Source of the DNA: Bacillus sp. SORGH_AS_0510
Lineage (GTDB): Bacteria; Bacillota; Bacilli; Bacillales; Cytobacillaceae
DNA length: 64,000 nucleotides
Direction of reading: 5' to 3'
NCBI RefSeq assembly: GCF_030818775.1
Contig: NZ_JAUTAU010000001.1
Span: forward strand, 1,616,001 to 1,680,000
The translations under genes were made by a program, and so were the position numbers. The notes under the pieces are model-generated. The model did not search any database and had not been told where the DNA came from. It saw only the letters and a list, made by a program, of their open reading frames with translations. This document shows, one piece after another, positions 27,902-37,173 of the stretch (position 1 is its first letter; each line of letters opens with the position of its first letter).

Positions 27902-28621
27902 ATGAAAAACAAAGTACTTGTTGTAGATGATGAACAATCAATTGTGACGTTACTTCAATATAATTTAGAGCAGGCAGGCTTTGAGGTTTTAACAGCTATG
28001 GATGGACAAGAAGGGAAAGAAATAGCAGAAACTAAATCTCCTGATATTATTGTATTAGACTTAATGCTTCCCATTTTAGATGGAATGGAAGTTTGCAAAC
28101 AGCTCCGTCAAAAAAATATTATGACGCCTATTTTAATGTTAACGGCAAAAGATGATGAATTGGATAAAATTATTGGTTTAGAGCTCGGTGCAGATGACTA
28201 TATGGTTAAACCTTTTAGTCCAAGAGAAGTAATTGCCCGTGTGAAAGCCATCCTAAGAAGAACACAAGTTCAAACCGAGGCTACGGAACAAGTGGAAAAA
28301 AATCTTGATGAACAGATTGAAATTGGTAAGCTAAAGATCTTTCCGGAGAAATATGAAGCCTACGTTAAGGAGGAACTTCTTGAATTAACATTAAAAGAGT
28401 TTGAATTACTGCTTTACTTAGCACAGAATAAAGGCAGGGTCTTATCGAGAGATCAGTTATTAAGTGCGGTTTGGAATTATGAGTTTGCTGGCGATACTAG
28501 AATCGTTGATGTACATATCTCACACCTTAGAGAAAAAATTGAAGAGGAAACGAAGAAGCCCGTCTATATTAAGACACTTCGTGGTCTGGGTTATAAGTTG
28601 GAGGGACCAAAAGAGGAATGA
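27902..28621 (+). CDS. phoP: Phosphate response regulator PhoP
   Basis: A 239-aa OmpR-type response regulator. Receiver domain (residues 3-120) with the acidic pocket VVDDEQ, phosphorylated Asp53 in VLDLMLP and Lys in MLTAKDDE; winged-helix DNA-binding domain (about 137-235) with LSRDQLLSAVWNYEFAGDTR. It controls phosphate-starvation genes through Pho boxes. Position after mdh and the ATGA overlap with phoR identify it. Long spacing between domains and QTEATEQVEKN linker are ordinary. Confidence 0.95.
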   Translation: MKNKVLVVDDEQSIVTLLQYNLEQAGFEVLTAMDGQEGKEIAETKSPDIIVLDLMLPILDGMEVCKQLRQKNIMTPILMLTAKDDELDKIIGLELGADDYMVKPFSPREVIARVKAILRRTQVQTEATEQVEKNLDEQIEIGKLKIFPEKYEAYVKEELLELTLKEFELLLYLAQNKGRVLSRDQLLSAVWNYEFAGDTRIVDVHISHLREKIEEETKKPVYIKTLRGLGYKLEGPKEE

Positions 28622-30033
28622 CAAAATCACGGAAAAGACTCTTAATTGCACTAGTTTTCATAAATACAGTGTTAGTCTTGATAGGTGTCTGGCTGATTCA
28701 CTTATTTAGAAACGAAGTTTTTGATTTATTAAAGGATCATTTTAAGATTGAGATGTTGCTTATTCTATTTCTCATCCTTGTCATTGCCTTAATCGCTGTC
28801 AGTTTTCTATGTATCAGGACGACCTCTAGGTTTACAAAGCAGATTGAGGCAGCAACGGATGTGGCGATACAGTTAGCAAATGGAAATTACCGGGCAAGAA
28901 CCTCTGCAAGTAAGCTCGATGGAGCGGGTGTGTTAGGGTCTTCCATCAATATGCTGGCGGAGAACCTACAAGAACTGACCAAATCGCAAGAAATGCAGCA
29001 GGATCGTTTAAGTGCGTTAATTGAAAATATGGGTGCAGGATTAGTTTTAATTGATAGCCGTGGATTTATCAATCTCATAAACAAGGGATTTGTTGAAATC
29101 TTTCACTTGGATCCTTCTAAATACTTAAACAAACTCTATTATGAAGTAGTTGATTCCGAAGAAATATGTCACCTGGTTGCTGAAGTGTTCCGAACCGAAC
29201 AGAAGGTAAATAAGCAATTATCGATTCCTTTATTGATAGAAAGAAAATTTTTTATGGTTTATGGTGTACCTATTATTGGGAAAAACAATGTATGGAAAGG
29301 GGTATTACTTGTTTTTCATGATATTACGGAGCTAAAAAAACTCGAACAAATGCGTAAGGATTTCGTTGCGAATGTTTCGCATGAATTGAAGACCCCTGTT
29401 ACGTCTATTAAGGGTTTTACCGAAACACTTTTGGATGGAGCAATGAATAATAAAGAGACGCTAGAATCATTTTTATCTATTATCTTAAAAGAAAGTGATC
29501 GTCTTCAAACACTTATTCAAGAGCTATTAGATCTTTCAAAAATCGAGCAGCAGGGATTCCAATTAGTCCTAAGGGAAGTAGATGTAAAGATTCTGCTTGA
29601 AGAGGTAATCACGCTTTTAAGTGGGAAGGCAGAAGCTAAGAACATAAGCCTTGAATTTTATTGTAAACAGGAAAAGGTACAAATCATTGGTGATGTGGAC
29701 CGGTTAAAACAAGTGTTCATCAATTTAATTGTGAATGCCATTACATATACACCAGCTGGGGGCGAAGTGAAAATCATCCTTCTGGAACACAATGACAGGG
29801 TTCGAATTCATGTGAAGGACTCTGGTGTTGGGATAAAGAAAGAAGAGATACCAAGAATATTTGAGCGTTTTTATCGTGTAGACCGTGCTAGAAGCCGTAA
29901 TTCAGGTGGGACAGGCCTCGGCTTAGCTATTGTTAAACACTTAGTAGAAGCTCATCACGGGCAGATCAGTGTACGAAGCAACTTAGGAGAAGGCAGTGAG
30001 TTTATCCTTGAGCTTCATAAATATTTGAAATGA
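28618..30033 (+). CDS. phoR: Sensor kinase PhoR lacking the extracytoplasmic sensor domain
   Basis: A 471-aa histidine kinase, partner of PhoP. TM1 (about residues 8-30) and TM2 (45-66) are joined by only about 14 residues, so the roughly 110-aa outer domain of the 579-aa B. subtilis protein is absent. Then come HAMP (67-120), PAS (about 130-240), HisKA with His255 in FVANVSHELKTPVTSIKGF, and the ATPase boxes DRLKQVFINLIVNA, DSGVGIKKEEI and GGTGLGLAIVKHLVEAH. Overlaps phoP by ATGA. The reading frame shows no sign of decay, so this is a short natural form; phosphate status must be read by the PAS or membrane part. Confidence 0.92.
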   Translation: MTKSRKRLLIALVFINTVLVLIGVWLIHLFRNEVFDLLKDHFKIEMLLILFLILVIALIAVSFLCIRTTSRFTKQIEAATDVAIQLANGNYRARTSASKLDGAGVLGSSINMLAENLQELTKSQEMQQDRLSALIENMGAGLVLIDSRGFINLINKGFVEIFHLDPSKYLNKLYYEVVDSEEICHLVAEVFRTEQKVNKQLSIPLLIERKFFMVYGVPIIGKNNVWKGVLLVFHDITELKKLEQMRKDFVANVSHELKTPVTSIKGFTETLLDGAMNNKETLESFLSIILKESDRLQTLIQELLDLSKIEQQGFQLVLREVDVKILLEEVITLLSGKAEAKNISLEFYCKQEKVQIIGDVDRLKQVFINLIVNAITYTPAGGEVKIILLEHNDRVRIHVKDSGVGIKKEEIPRIFERFYRVDRARSRNSGGTGLGLAIVKHLVEAHHGQISVRSNLGEGSEFILELHKYLK

Positions 30034-30051
30034 TGTTGGATGGTGAAAAGA

Positions 30052-32688
30052 ATGGAAAAGAAAAAGCTTGTGCTGATAGACGGTAATAGTATTGCATATC
30101 GTGCTTTCTTCGCATTACCTCTTCTTAACAACGATAAAGGGATTCATACGAATGCAGCCTATGGTTTTACGATGATGTTAATGAAAATTCTAGAGGATGA
30201 AAAACCAACCCATATGTTAGTTGCCTTTGATGCGGGAAAAACAACTTTCAGACACAAAACCTTTGGAGAATACAAAGGCGGCAGGCAAAAAACGCCACCG
30301 GAGTTATCTGAGCAGTTCCCGTTTATTCGTGAGCTTTTAGATGCATATGGAATTTCCAGATATGAGCTAGAGAATTATGAAGCCGATGATATTATTGGTA
30401 CCCTATCACTATCTGCAGAGAAGGATGGATATGAAGTAAAGGTCATATCAGGGGATAAAGATTTAACACAGCTTTCTTCCCCACATACCACTGTAGGGAT
30501 TACCAGAAAAGGGATAACTGATATTGAAGAATATACTCCTCGGCATGTAGCTGAAAAATATGGTCTTACACCTGATCAAATTATTGATATGAAAGGTCTT
30601 ATGGGTGATGCTTCCGATAATATTCCTGGAGTTCCAGGAGTGGGAGAAAAGACAGCGATTAAGTTATTGAAAGAGTTTTCTACTCTAGAAAAGCTGCTTC
30701 AATCCATTGATCAAGTAAGCGGGAATAAGTTGAAAGAGAAACTGGAGGAATTCAAAGAACAGGCCATAATGAGTAAAGAGCTTGCAACGATTGAGAGACA
30801 TGCTCCAGTTGAAGTGGACCTAGAATCAATCCCTTATGAGGGTTATACAAAAGAGAAGTTAGTTCCTTTATTTAAAGAGCTGGGCTTTAATACATTATTA
30901 GACAAGCTTGGGGAAGATGCAACGGTTCATACTGAGCAAGAGCTTGAGGAAATTGAATACGAGATTCCAGCAGAAATAACCGATGATCTTTTCGCTGACA
31001 ACAATTATTTTTATGTAGAGCTCTTGGATGATAATTATCATTATGCGGACATTATTGGGTTTTCCATCGTAAACGAAAAGGGCCGATATTACCTGCCGAC
31101 AGAACAAGCATTAAAATCTGAAGCGTTTAAGACCTGGGCTGAAGACGAAACGAAAAAGAAAACCGTTTATGATGCTAAACGCTCAGAGGTTTCTTTAAGA
31201 AGACAGGACATCCATCTAAAAGGTGCTGACTTCGATATTTTAATGGCATCGTACCTTATTAACCCTTCCGAAACACAAGAAGACCTTGCTGCGATCGCAC
31301 AAAGATATCATTTCCACAATATCCAATCAGATGAGTCTTTTTATGGGAAAGGTGCCAAAAGGAAAGTACCAGAAGAGCCTAAGCTTGCGGAACATCTTGT
31401 ACGTAAAGGCCTTGCCATGGCTGCATTAAAGGATAAATTAGAAGATGAATTGCGAACAAACGAACAATATGAATTATTTACTGAGCTTGAAATGCCGCTT
31501 TCACTAATCTTAGCTGATATGGAATCTTGTGGGATTAAGGTAGAGCGGGAGCGTCTTCAAACCATGGGCAAGGAACTAAATGAGCGGCTGATACAAATAG
31601 AAAATAAAATTTGTGAGCTTGCCGGAGAAAAATTTAATATTAATTCACCTAAGCAATTAGGTGTCATTTTATTTGAAAAATTAGGGCTACCTCCATTAAA
31701 GAAAACAAAAACAGGTTATTCAACGTCTGCTGATGTTCTAGAAAAACTAGCAGAGGATCATGAAATTATTGAGCACATCCTACTTTACCGACAGTTAGGA
31801 AAGCTCCAATCCACCTATATTGAAGGGTTATTAAAAGTGATTGATCCAAAGACAGAAAAGGTACATACAAGGTATCAACAAACATTAACGGCAACAGGAC
31901 GATTAAGTTCTATTGATCCGAACCTGCAAAATATTCCGATTCGTCTTGAGGAAGGAAGAAAAATTCGTCAGGCATTTGTGCCTTCCGAGGAAGGCTGGGT
32001 CATATTTGCCGCTGATTATTCTCAAATTGAACTGCGAGTACTAGCTCATATTGCAGGAGATGAAAAGCTAATTCAAGCCTTTAAAGAGGATCTGGATATT
32101 CATACCAAAACAGCGATGGAAGTCTTCCATGTTGAGGAAGACGAAGTGACTTCTAATATGAGACGTCAGGCGAAGGCTGTAAACTTTGGGATTGTGTATG
32201 GGATCAGCGACTATGGACTGTCACAGTCGTTAGGAATTACCCGTAAGGAGGCAGGTCTTTTCATTGAGCGGTACTTGGATACGTATCCTGGTGTAAAGGA
32301 ATACATGGATGATATTATTCATTCCGCAAAACAAAAGGGGTATGTTTCGACATTAATGCAAAGAAGACGCTATCTGCCTGAAATCACGGCACGTAATTTT
32401 AATCTGAGAAGCTTTGCGGAACGTACAGCTATGAATACACCAATTCAAGGCAGTGCCGCAGATATTATCAAAAAAGCAATGATTGATATGGATGAAGCAC
32501 TAAAAGATAAGGGATTAAAGTCACGACTGTTGCTCCAGGTACACGATGAATTAATTTTTGAAGCTCCAGAAGAAGAGGTTGCAATTCTTCAAGAGTTAGT
32601 ACCAAGTGTCATGGAAAATGCATTAGAATTAGAGGTGCCATTAAAAGTGGACTATTCTTATGGTCCCACATGGTTTGACGCGAAATAA
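30052..32688 (+). CDS. polA: DNA polymerase I
   Basis: An 878-aa PolI that removes Okazaki primers and fills repair gaps. Residues 1-290: 5' nuclease domain (LVLIDGNSIAYRAFFALP; acidic cluster YEADDIIGTL and MGDASDNIPGVPGVGEKTA). About 305-470: remnant proofreading domain, where the usual DTET is replaced (FYVELLDDNYH), so inactive as in other Bacilli. About 480-878: polymerase with DYSQIELRVLAH, O-helix RRQAKAVNFGIVYG and VHDELIFEAP. ATG 30052 has GGTGA before it; ATG 30040 is an alternative adding four residues. First of polA-mutM-ytaF-coaE. Confidence 0.96.
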   Translation: MEKKKLVLIDGNSIAYRAFFALPLLNNDKGIHTNAAYGFTMMLMKILEDEKPTHMLVAFDAGKTTFRHKTFGEYKGGRQKTPPELSEQFPFIRELLDAYGISRYELENYEADDIIGTLSLSAEKDGYEVKVISGDKDLTQLSSPHTTVGITRKGITDIEEYTPRHVAEKYGLTPDQIIDMKGLMGDASDNIPGVPGVGEKTAIKLLKEFSTLEKLLQSIDQVSGNKLKEKLEEFKEQAIMSKELATIERHAPVEVDLESIPYEGYTKEKLVPLFKELGFNTLLDKLGEDATVHTEQELEEIEYEIPAEITDDLFADNNYFYVELLDDNYHYADIIGFSIVNEKGRYYLPTEQALKSEAFKTWAEDETKKKTVYDAKRSEVSLRRQDIHLKGADFDILMASYLINPSETQEDLAAIAQRYHFHNIQSDESFYGKGAKRKVPEEPKLAEHLVRKGLAMAALKDKLEDELRTNEQYELFTELEMPLSLILADMESCGIKVERERLQTMGKELNERLIQIENKICELAGEKFNINSPKQLGVILFEKLGLPPLKKTKTGYSTSADVLEKLAEDHEIIEHILLYRQLGKLQSTYIEGLLKVIDPKTEKVHTRYQQTLTATGRLSSIDPNLQNIPIRLEEGRKIRQAFVPSEEGWVIFAADYSQIELRVLAHIAGDEKLIQAFKEDLDIHTKTAMEVFHVEEDEVTSNMRRQAKAVNFGIVYGISDYGLSQSLGITRKEAGLFIERYLDTYPGVKEYMDDIIHSAKQKGYVSTLMQRRRYLPEITARNFNLRSFAERTAMNTPIQGSAADIIKKAMIDMDEALKDKGLKSRLLLQVHDELIFEAPEEEVAILQELVPSVMENALELEVPLKVDYSYGPTWFDAK

Positions 32689-32702
32689 AAGGAGGATCTA
32701 TC

Positions 32703-33530
32703 TTGCCAGAGCTTCCAGAGGTAGAAACCGTAAGAAAGACATTATATAATTTAGTGCTTCATAAGACGATTGAGGATATAACGGTCTATTGGCCAAAAAT
32801 TATAAAGAACCCTGTAGAGATTGAACAATTTATTGATGCATTAAAAGGTGAAACAATAACTGATGTAGGACGAAGAGGAAAGTTTCTCATTATCTATACC
32901 GATCATTACGCATTAGTTTCCCATTTAAGGATGGAAGGAAAATACGGCGTTCATCCAAAAGAACTTCCTTTTGATAAACATACGCACGTGATTTTTCATT
33001 TTACGGATTATACGGAATTAAGGTATAGGGATGTACGGAAGTTTGGGACCATGCATTTATATAAAAAAGGTGAAGAGTTAACTAAGCCTCCACTAATTGA
33101 GCTTGGCCCTGAACCCTTCTCCGCTGAATTTACACAAGAATATTTGTCTGAAAAGCTGAAAAAGACCAATAGAAAGGTAAAGTCAGCCTTACTTGATCAA
33201 AAATTACTTGTAGGTCTAGGAAACATATACGTGGATGAAGCTCTATTCCGTGCGGGGATCTATCCTGAACGCCTTGCCAATACTTTAAATGAGGAAGAAA
33301 CAAGCTTATTACACAGTGAAATTGTTGCCACCCTTGACGAAGCGGTAAAAAAAGGCGGCAGTACCATTCGATCCTATGTTAATTCACAAGGTGAGATCGG
33401 TATGTTTCAGCTTGAGTTATATGCCTATGGCAGAAAAGGGGAACCATGTAAAAAATGTGGAACTCCTCTTGAGAAAATAACTGTTGGAGGAAGAGGTACC
33501 CACTTTTGCCCAACTTGTCAAAAACAATAA
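32703..33530 (+). CDS. mutM: Formamidopyrimidine-DNA glycosylase
   Basis: A 275-aa Fpg that excises 8-oxoguanine and cleaves the abasic site. Catalytic N-terminus PELPEVETVR (Pro and Glu after Met), the GRRGKFL lysine loop (about 57), the helix-two-turn-helix LLDQKLLVGLGNIYVDEALF, and a four-Cys zinc finger CKKCGTPL...FCPTCQ at the end. Starts with TTG 32703 after AAAGGAGG, 14 bases past polA. Confidence 0.96.
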   Translation: MPELPEVETVRKTLYNLVLHKTIEDITVYWPKIIKNPVEIEQFIDALKGETITDVGRRGKFLIIYTDHYALVSHLRMEGKYGVHPKELPFDKHTHVIFHFTDYTELRYRDVRKFGTMHLYKKGEELTKPPLIELGPEPFSAEFTQEYLSEKLKKTNRKVKSALLDQKLLVGLGNIYVDEALFRAGIYPERLANTLNEEETSLLHSEIVATLDEAVKKGGSTIRSYVNSQGEIGMFQLELYAYGRKGEPCKKCGTPLEKITVGGRGTHFCPTCQKQ

Positions 33531-33628
33531 ACGACCCTATATGAATTTAAGAACAACAATTCAATAACACTGGATGGGCTCCTGCCATATACTATCGTAG
33601 TGATTTTCAGGAAGGAGTCCTAGACGTT

Positions 33629-34270
33629 ATGGTTCAGTTGTTCTCACTTCTTATATTAGCTTTTGCCCTTAGTCTTGACAGCTTTAGTGTAGGGTTTACC
33701 TATGGATTAAGGAAAATGGTCATGCCGATTAAATCCATACTTATTATCGCCACCTGTTCGGCAGCTTCTTTAATGATTGCTGTGTCAATCGGGCATGGCT
33801 TAGAAAAGGTAATCTCTCCGAATATCACGGCAAAACTAGGGGGATTCATTCTAATTGCTCTTGGTGCATGGGTATTGTACCAATTTTTTCGACCCGATAA
33901 AGATAAAGAAAAAGAATTGCTCGAACATGAAAAAACAATTGTTAATTTTGAAATACGGTCCCTGGGATTAGCGATTAGTATTTTGAAAAAACCAATGTCT
34001 GCTGATTTTGACCAATCAGGCACAATTACAGGAATCGAAGCATTAATGCTGGGATTTGCTTTGTCCATTGATGCCTTCGGTGCTGGGATTGGAGCCGCCA
34101 TGCTGGGGTTCCCTCCTATATATTTAGCACTGACTGTTGCAGTCATGAGCTCATTATTTGTCATGTTGGGAATAAAAAGTGGAGCGTTTTTCCATAAATT
34201 TGATTGGATTCAAAAGTTCACATTTTTACCAGGGATTTTGCTAATCATTATCGGGATTTGGAAATTATGA
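33629..34270 (+). CDS. ytaF: Sporulation membrane protein YtaF
   Basis: A 213-aa MntP-like membrane protein: two groups of three helices, each opening with an Asp-containing LALSLDSFSVGFTYG-type motif (residues 10-24 and the repeat FALSIDAFGAGIGAAMLG near 145). The internal duplication and Asp residues resemble Mn2+ exporters. Named for a sporulation link in B. subtilis; substrate not proven. AAGGAG lies 11 bases before ATG. Lies in the polA-mutM-ytaF-coaE order as in B. subtilis. Confidence 0.9.
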   Translation: MVQLFSLLILAFALSLDSFSVGFTYGLRKMVMPIKSILIIATCSAASLMIAVSIGHGLEKVISPNITAKLGGFILIALGAWVLYQFFRPDKDKEKELLEHEKTIVNFEIRSLGLAISILKKPMSADFDQSGTITGIEALMLGFALSIDAFGAGIGAAMLGFPPIYLALTVAVMSSLFVMLGIKSGAFFHKFDWIQKFTFLPGILLIIIGIWKL

Positions 34271-34289
34271 TACTAGAAAGGAAAAACGC

Positions 34290-34898
34290 ATGGCATTAGT
34301 AATTGGTTTGACTGGCGGGATTGCCAGTGGAAAAAGTACTGTATCTAATATGTTCAAGGAAATGAAAATTCCAGTGGTCGATGCTGATGTGGAGGCACGT
34401 CTTGCCGTTATGAAAGGTGAACCTGCTTATTCTAAAATCATTGCTACATTTGGTAGGGATATTTTATTGGAAGATGGGGAAATTGATCGGCAGAAATTGG
34501 GGGCTATTATTTTCCACCAAGCAGAGAAGCGAATGCTCTTAAATGAAATCGTCCATCCAGAAGTCAGAAAAAGAATGATGGGGCAAGTTGAAAAGGCTAA
34601 GGAGAGCGGGGAAGAACTCATTGTGCTGGATATCCCCTTATTATTTGAAAGCAAGCTAACCTATATGGTCGAAAAGACAATACTTGTTTTCGTTGATTAT
34701 GACATACAATTACAAAGACTCATAGAAAGAAATAACCTCAGGGTGGAAGATGCGAAGGCAAGGATCCACTCACAAATGCCCCTCAATGAAAAAATAAAAT
34801 TAGCTGACGCAGTAATCGATAATAACGGCACAATCGAACAAACAAAAACACAACTCATTAATGTATTAACTAAATTTGGATTAAAAATAAACCAATAA
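34290..34898 (+). CDS. coaE: Dephospho-CoA kinase
   Basis: A 202-aa kinase for the last step of coenzyme A synthesis. P-loop GLTGGIASGKSTVSNMF (residues 7-23), VVDADVEARL with the substrate-binding Asp, VHPEVRKRM and LDIPLLFESKL are all present. Length is typical (about 200 aa). A strong terminator follows, then a family B repeat. Confidence 0.95.
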   Translation: MALVIGLTGGIASGKSTVSNMFKEMKIPVVDADVEARLAVMKGEPAYSKIIATFGRDILLEDGEIDRQKLGAIIFHQAEKRMLLNEIVHPEVRKRMMGQVEKAKESGEELIVLDIPLLFESKLTYMVEKTILVFVDYDIQLQRLIERNNLRVEDAKARIHSQMPLNEKIKLADAVIDNNGTIEQTKTQLINVLTKFGLKINQ

Positions 34899-34902
34899 CC
34901 TT

Positions 34903-34934
34903 AAAGGAGAAGGGAGAACCCTTCTCTTTTTTTA
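34903..34934 (+). terminator. coaE terminator
   Basis: GGAGAAGGG / CCCTTCTC stem, loop AGAA, then seven T. Confidence 0.88.
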
Positions 34935-34937
34935 TAT

Positions 34938-35120
34938 AGCTGTATGAAAGAACAGTGTTGATTTTTCACACCTATTGATTGGAGCGGAAGGCGCAAAGAC
35001 TCCTGTGGGAGTATGGTTCAGGGGAGACCCCGCAGGCGCCGTTTCGCCGAGGAGGCTCGCCGAAACACCCACGGAAAGCGAAGCGCCTGGAGCGGAAATC
35101 AACAGACAAGTTTAAAGAAG
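34938..35120 (+). repeat. Family B structured repeat, copy 3
   Basis: Inner arm here is GGCGC with GCGCC, replacing GGCACGA/TCGTGCC, another compensated change; the following CGAACCGCT-type stretch is also altered to GGAAAGCGAA. Starts right after the coaE terminator. Confidence 0.85.
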
Positions 35121-35203
35121 CAATGTGGATAAAAATCTGTTAAGTTATCAGAATTATAAAACATTTAAAAATCCGCAATTTATTCATCACAATAAAACCT
35201 ATA

Positions 35204-35214
35204 TATGTTATACT
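35204..35214 (+). promoter_or_regulatory. gapB promoter with CcpN-type operator
   Basis: TATGTTATACT matches at all 11 positions the CcpN operator consensus TRTGHYATAYW that I recall from B. subtilis gapB and pckA. It covers an extended -10 (TGTTATACT, hexamer 35209-35214). No good -35 is seen, as expected for an extended -10 promoter. CcpN would repress gapB during glycolysis. Confidence 0.65.
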
Positions 35215-35266
35215 AATTACAAGAATACAACATAAAGTATAACATTAATGCGGAAGGGGCCGTAAA

Positions 35267-36298
35267 ATGAAGTCACGTATTGCGATTAATGGGTTTGGAA
35301 GAATTGGAAGGATGGTTTTTCGCAAAGCAATCCTAGAAACACAACTAGATATTGTAGCAATAAATGCGAGTTATCCTGCAGAAACCTTAGCACATTTACT
35401 TAAATATGATACAAATCATGGAGCTTTTCAGGGAGAGGTTATCCCTTTAGATAATGAACTGATTGTCAATGGAAAAAGAATTAAATTGCTCAGTGATCGT
35501 AACCCTGAACAGCTTCCATGGAAAGAATTAGGGATTGATATCGTAATTGAAGCAACTGGAAAATTTAATTCTAGGGAAAAGGCTGCGCTACACCTAGATG
35601 CAGGCGCGAAAAAGGTTATTTTAACCGCACCAGGTAAAAATGAGGACGTAACAATCGTTATGGGTGTAAATGATGAAATGCTTGATATTAATGAGCATGA
35701 TATTATTTCAAACGCATCCTGCACCACTAACTGCCTAGCACCTGTAGCAAAGGTTCTGGATGAGAAGTTTGGAATTGAAAGCGGTTTAATGACCACGATT
35801 CATGCCTATACAAATGATCAAAAGAATATTGATAATCCGCATAAGGATTTACGTAGAGCACGTGCGTGTGGACAATCTATTATTCCTACAACAACAGGTG
35901 CAGCTAAAGCTCTATCATTGGTATTGCCGCAACTTAAAGGGAAATTACATGGTATGGCTCTGCGTGTACCTACACCAAATGTTTCCCTTGTCGACTTAGT
36001 TGTTGACCTAAAACAAGATGTGACAACCGATGATATCAATAATGCGTTTGTTGAGGCTGCACATGGAAAATTAAGAGGAATTCTTGATTTTACAATGGAA
36101 CCGCTTGTATCTGTTGATTTTAATACGAACGAGCATTCAGCGATAATTGATGGACTCTCAACAATGGTAATGGGTACAAGAAAGGTGAAAGTTCTTGCTT
36201 GGTATGATAATGAGTGGGGCTATTCATCTCGTGTTGTTGACTTGACTCTATACGTATCAGAACAAATTGCGAACTCCTCACAGGTGAAGGTTGGTTAA
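35267..36298 (+). CDS. gapB: NADP-type glyceraldehyde-3-phosphate dehydrogenase GapB
   Basis: A 343-aa gluconeogenic GAPDH. N-terminal INGFGRIGRMVFRK, catalytic Cys152 in SNASCTTNCLAPV, and WYDNEWGYSSR near the end. After strand two the sequence reads AINASYPAE, lacking the Asp that fixes NAD in glycolytic GapA, which indicates NADP use. The next gene is speD, as in B. subtilis. GGAAGGGG precedes the ATG. Regulation by CcpN is suggested by the operator at the -10. Confidence 0.95.
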   Translation: MKSRIAINGFGRIGRMVFRKAILETQLDIVAINASYPAETLAHLLKYDTNHGAFQGEVIPLDNELIVNGKRIKLLSDRNPEQLPWKELGIDIVIEATGKFNSREKAALHLDAGAKKVILTAPGKNEDVTIVMGVNDEMLDINEHDIISNASCTTNCLAPVAKVLDEKFGIESGLMTTIHAYTNDQKNIDNPHKDLRRARACGQSIIPTTTGAAKALSLVLPQLKGKLHGMALRVPTPNVSLVDLVVDLKQDVTTDDINNAFVEAAHGKLRGILDFTMEPLVSVDFNTNEHSAIIDGLSTMVMGTRKVKVLAWYDNEWGYSSRVVDLTLYVSEQIANSSQVKVG

Positions 36299-36330
36299 TT
36301 TATACGAATGGTGATCTGTGTTATAAGAGA

Positions 36331-36364
36331 CAAAAAGTGCTGTCGATTGACAGCATTTTTTTTG
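36331..36364 (+). terminator. gapB terminator
   Basis: AGTGCTGTC / GACAGCATT stem, loop GATT, then a long T run. Confidence 0.87.
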
Positions 36365-36499
36365 TCTTAGCTTGTGCCAGGAATGAAATCTTTAGCATAA
36401 AATAGCTTCTGAACTAGTCTTTTTTTATCAAGATAGATAGTGGAGCATGCCCTAGAGAGCCTTTTTTTAATATCTTAAGAAAAATTTTATATTGATAGG

Positions 36500-36528
36500 T
36501 TGCAAAAAAAATATAAACAAAGTATACT
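36500..36528 (+). promoter_or_regulatory. speD promoter
   Basis: TTGCAA (36500-36505), 17 bases, TATACT (36523-36528). About 135 bases between the gapB terminator and this promoter hold no feature I can name. Confidence 0.7.
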
Positions 36529-36534
36529 AGTCAT

Positions 36535-36681
36535 CGTGAACTTCTTGAAATTAGGTACCTATTAATTACTTAAAGGGTTAGGACCTCTCTGGACTAACTT
36601 TCCCCCGTGGTAGTTATAAGATACCGTCAATAACCGGATTTCAGGAAACCATCATAAAAGGTTAGAGGGGGAAATATGAAT
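36535..36681 (+). other. speD leader with possible SD-sequestering structure
   Basis: A 147-nt untranslated leader. TTTCCCCC (36599-36606) is complementary to GGGGGAAA (36667-36674), which is the speD SD and its spacer. CTAAC (36594-36598) can pair with GTTAG either upstream (36578 region) or downstream (36661-36665), so exclusive folds are possible. A GGTA/TACC hairpin lies between. It looks like a translational switch; the ligand, if any, is unknown. Confidence 0.5.
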
Positions 36682-37056
36682 ATGGAAACAATGGGCAGAC
36701 ACGTAATCTCTGAACTTTGGGGATGCGACTTTGAAAAATTGAATGATATGGATTTTATTGAAACGACTTTTGTTGAAGCAGCTCTTAAATCTGGTGCGGA
36801 AATCCGCGAAGTAGCTTTTCATAAATTTGCTCCACAAGGCGTAAGCGGAGTGGTAATTATTTCTGAATCACATCTTACGATCCACAGCTTCCCTGAACAT
36901 GGATATGCAAGCATTGATGTATATACTTGCGGTGATTTAAACCCTAATGTAGCTGCTGACTATATTGCTGAAGCTTTAAATGCTCAAACACGTGAAAACA
37001 TCGAAATTCCTCGTGGTATGGGTCCTGTGAATGTAAAGCAAGCAAAGGTTCTATAA
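36682..37056 (+). CDS. speD: S-adenosylmethionine decarboxylase proenzyme
   Basis: A 124-aa class 1B AdoMetDC giving decarboxylated SAM for spermidine synthesis. The self-cleavage site is E62-S63 in [18 protein letters not shown], Ser63 becoming the pyruvoyl group; His68 and Cys83 (DVYTCGD) are also present. ATG 36682 gives [16 protein letters not shown], aligned with B. subtilis SpeD; ATG 36676 sits only 4 bases from the SD and would add two residues. Preceded by a structured leader, followed by a terminator. Confidence 0.95.
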   Translation: METMGRHVISELWGCDFEKLNDMDFIETTFVEAALKSGAEIREVAFHKFAPQGVSGVVIISESHLTIHSFPEHGYASIDVYTCGDLNPNVAADYIAEALNAQTRENIEIPRGMGPVNVKQAKVL

Positions 37057-37079
37057 TCCGAAAAAAATTAAAAATGATC

Positions 37080-37111
37080 GAGAGGTGTACGACCAAGTAC
37101 ACCTCTTTTTA
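37080..37111 (+). terminator. speD terminator
   Basis: AGAGGTGTAC / GTACACCTCT 10-bp perfect stem, loop GACCAA, then T run. Confidence 0.88.
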
Positions 37112-37173
37112 TATTTTTATCAATATGTTGTAAACTAAGAAAAGCGTAGCATTTTTGTGGGGGGACTAATTTT

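Noticed and set aside
30955..31200. Loss of proofreading residues in PolA as a defect
   Set aside because: Bacillus PolA proteins normally lack the active 3' exonuclease residues, so this is typical.
33562..33593. Sigma-E-like promoter before ytaF (CATATACT)
   Set aside because: The -10 is fair but the spacing to the ATA-containing -35 is 16-17 bases, too long; left unassigned.
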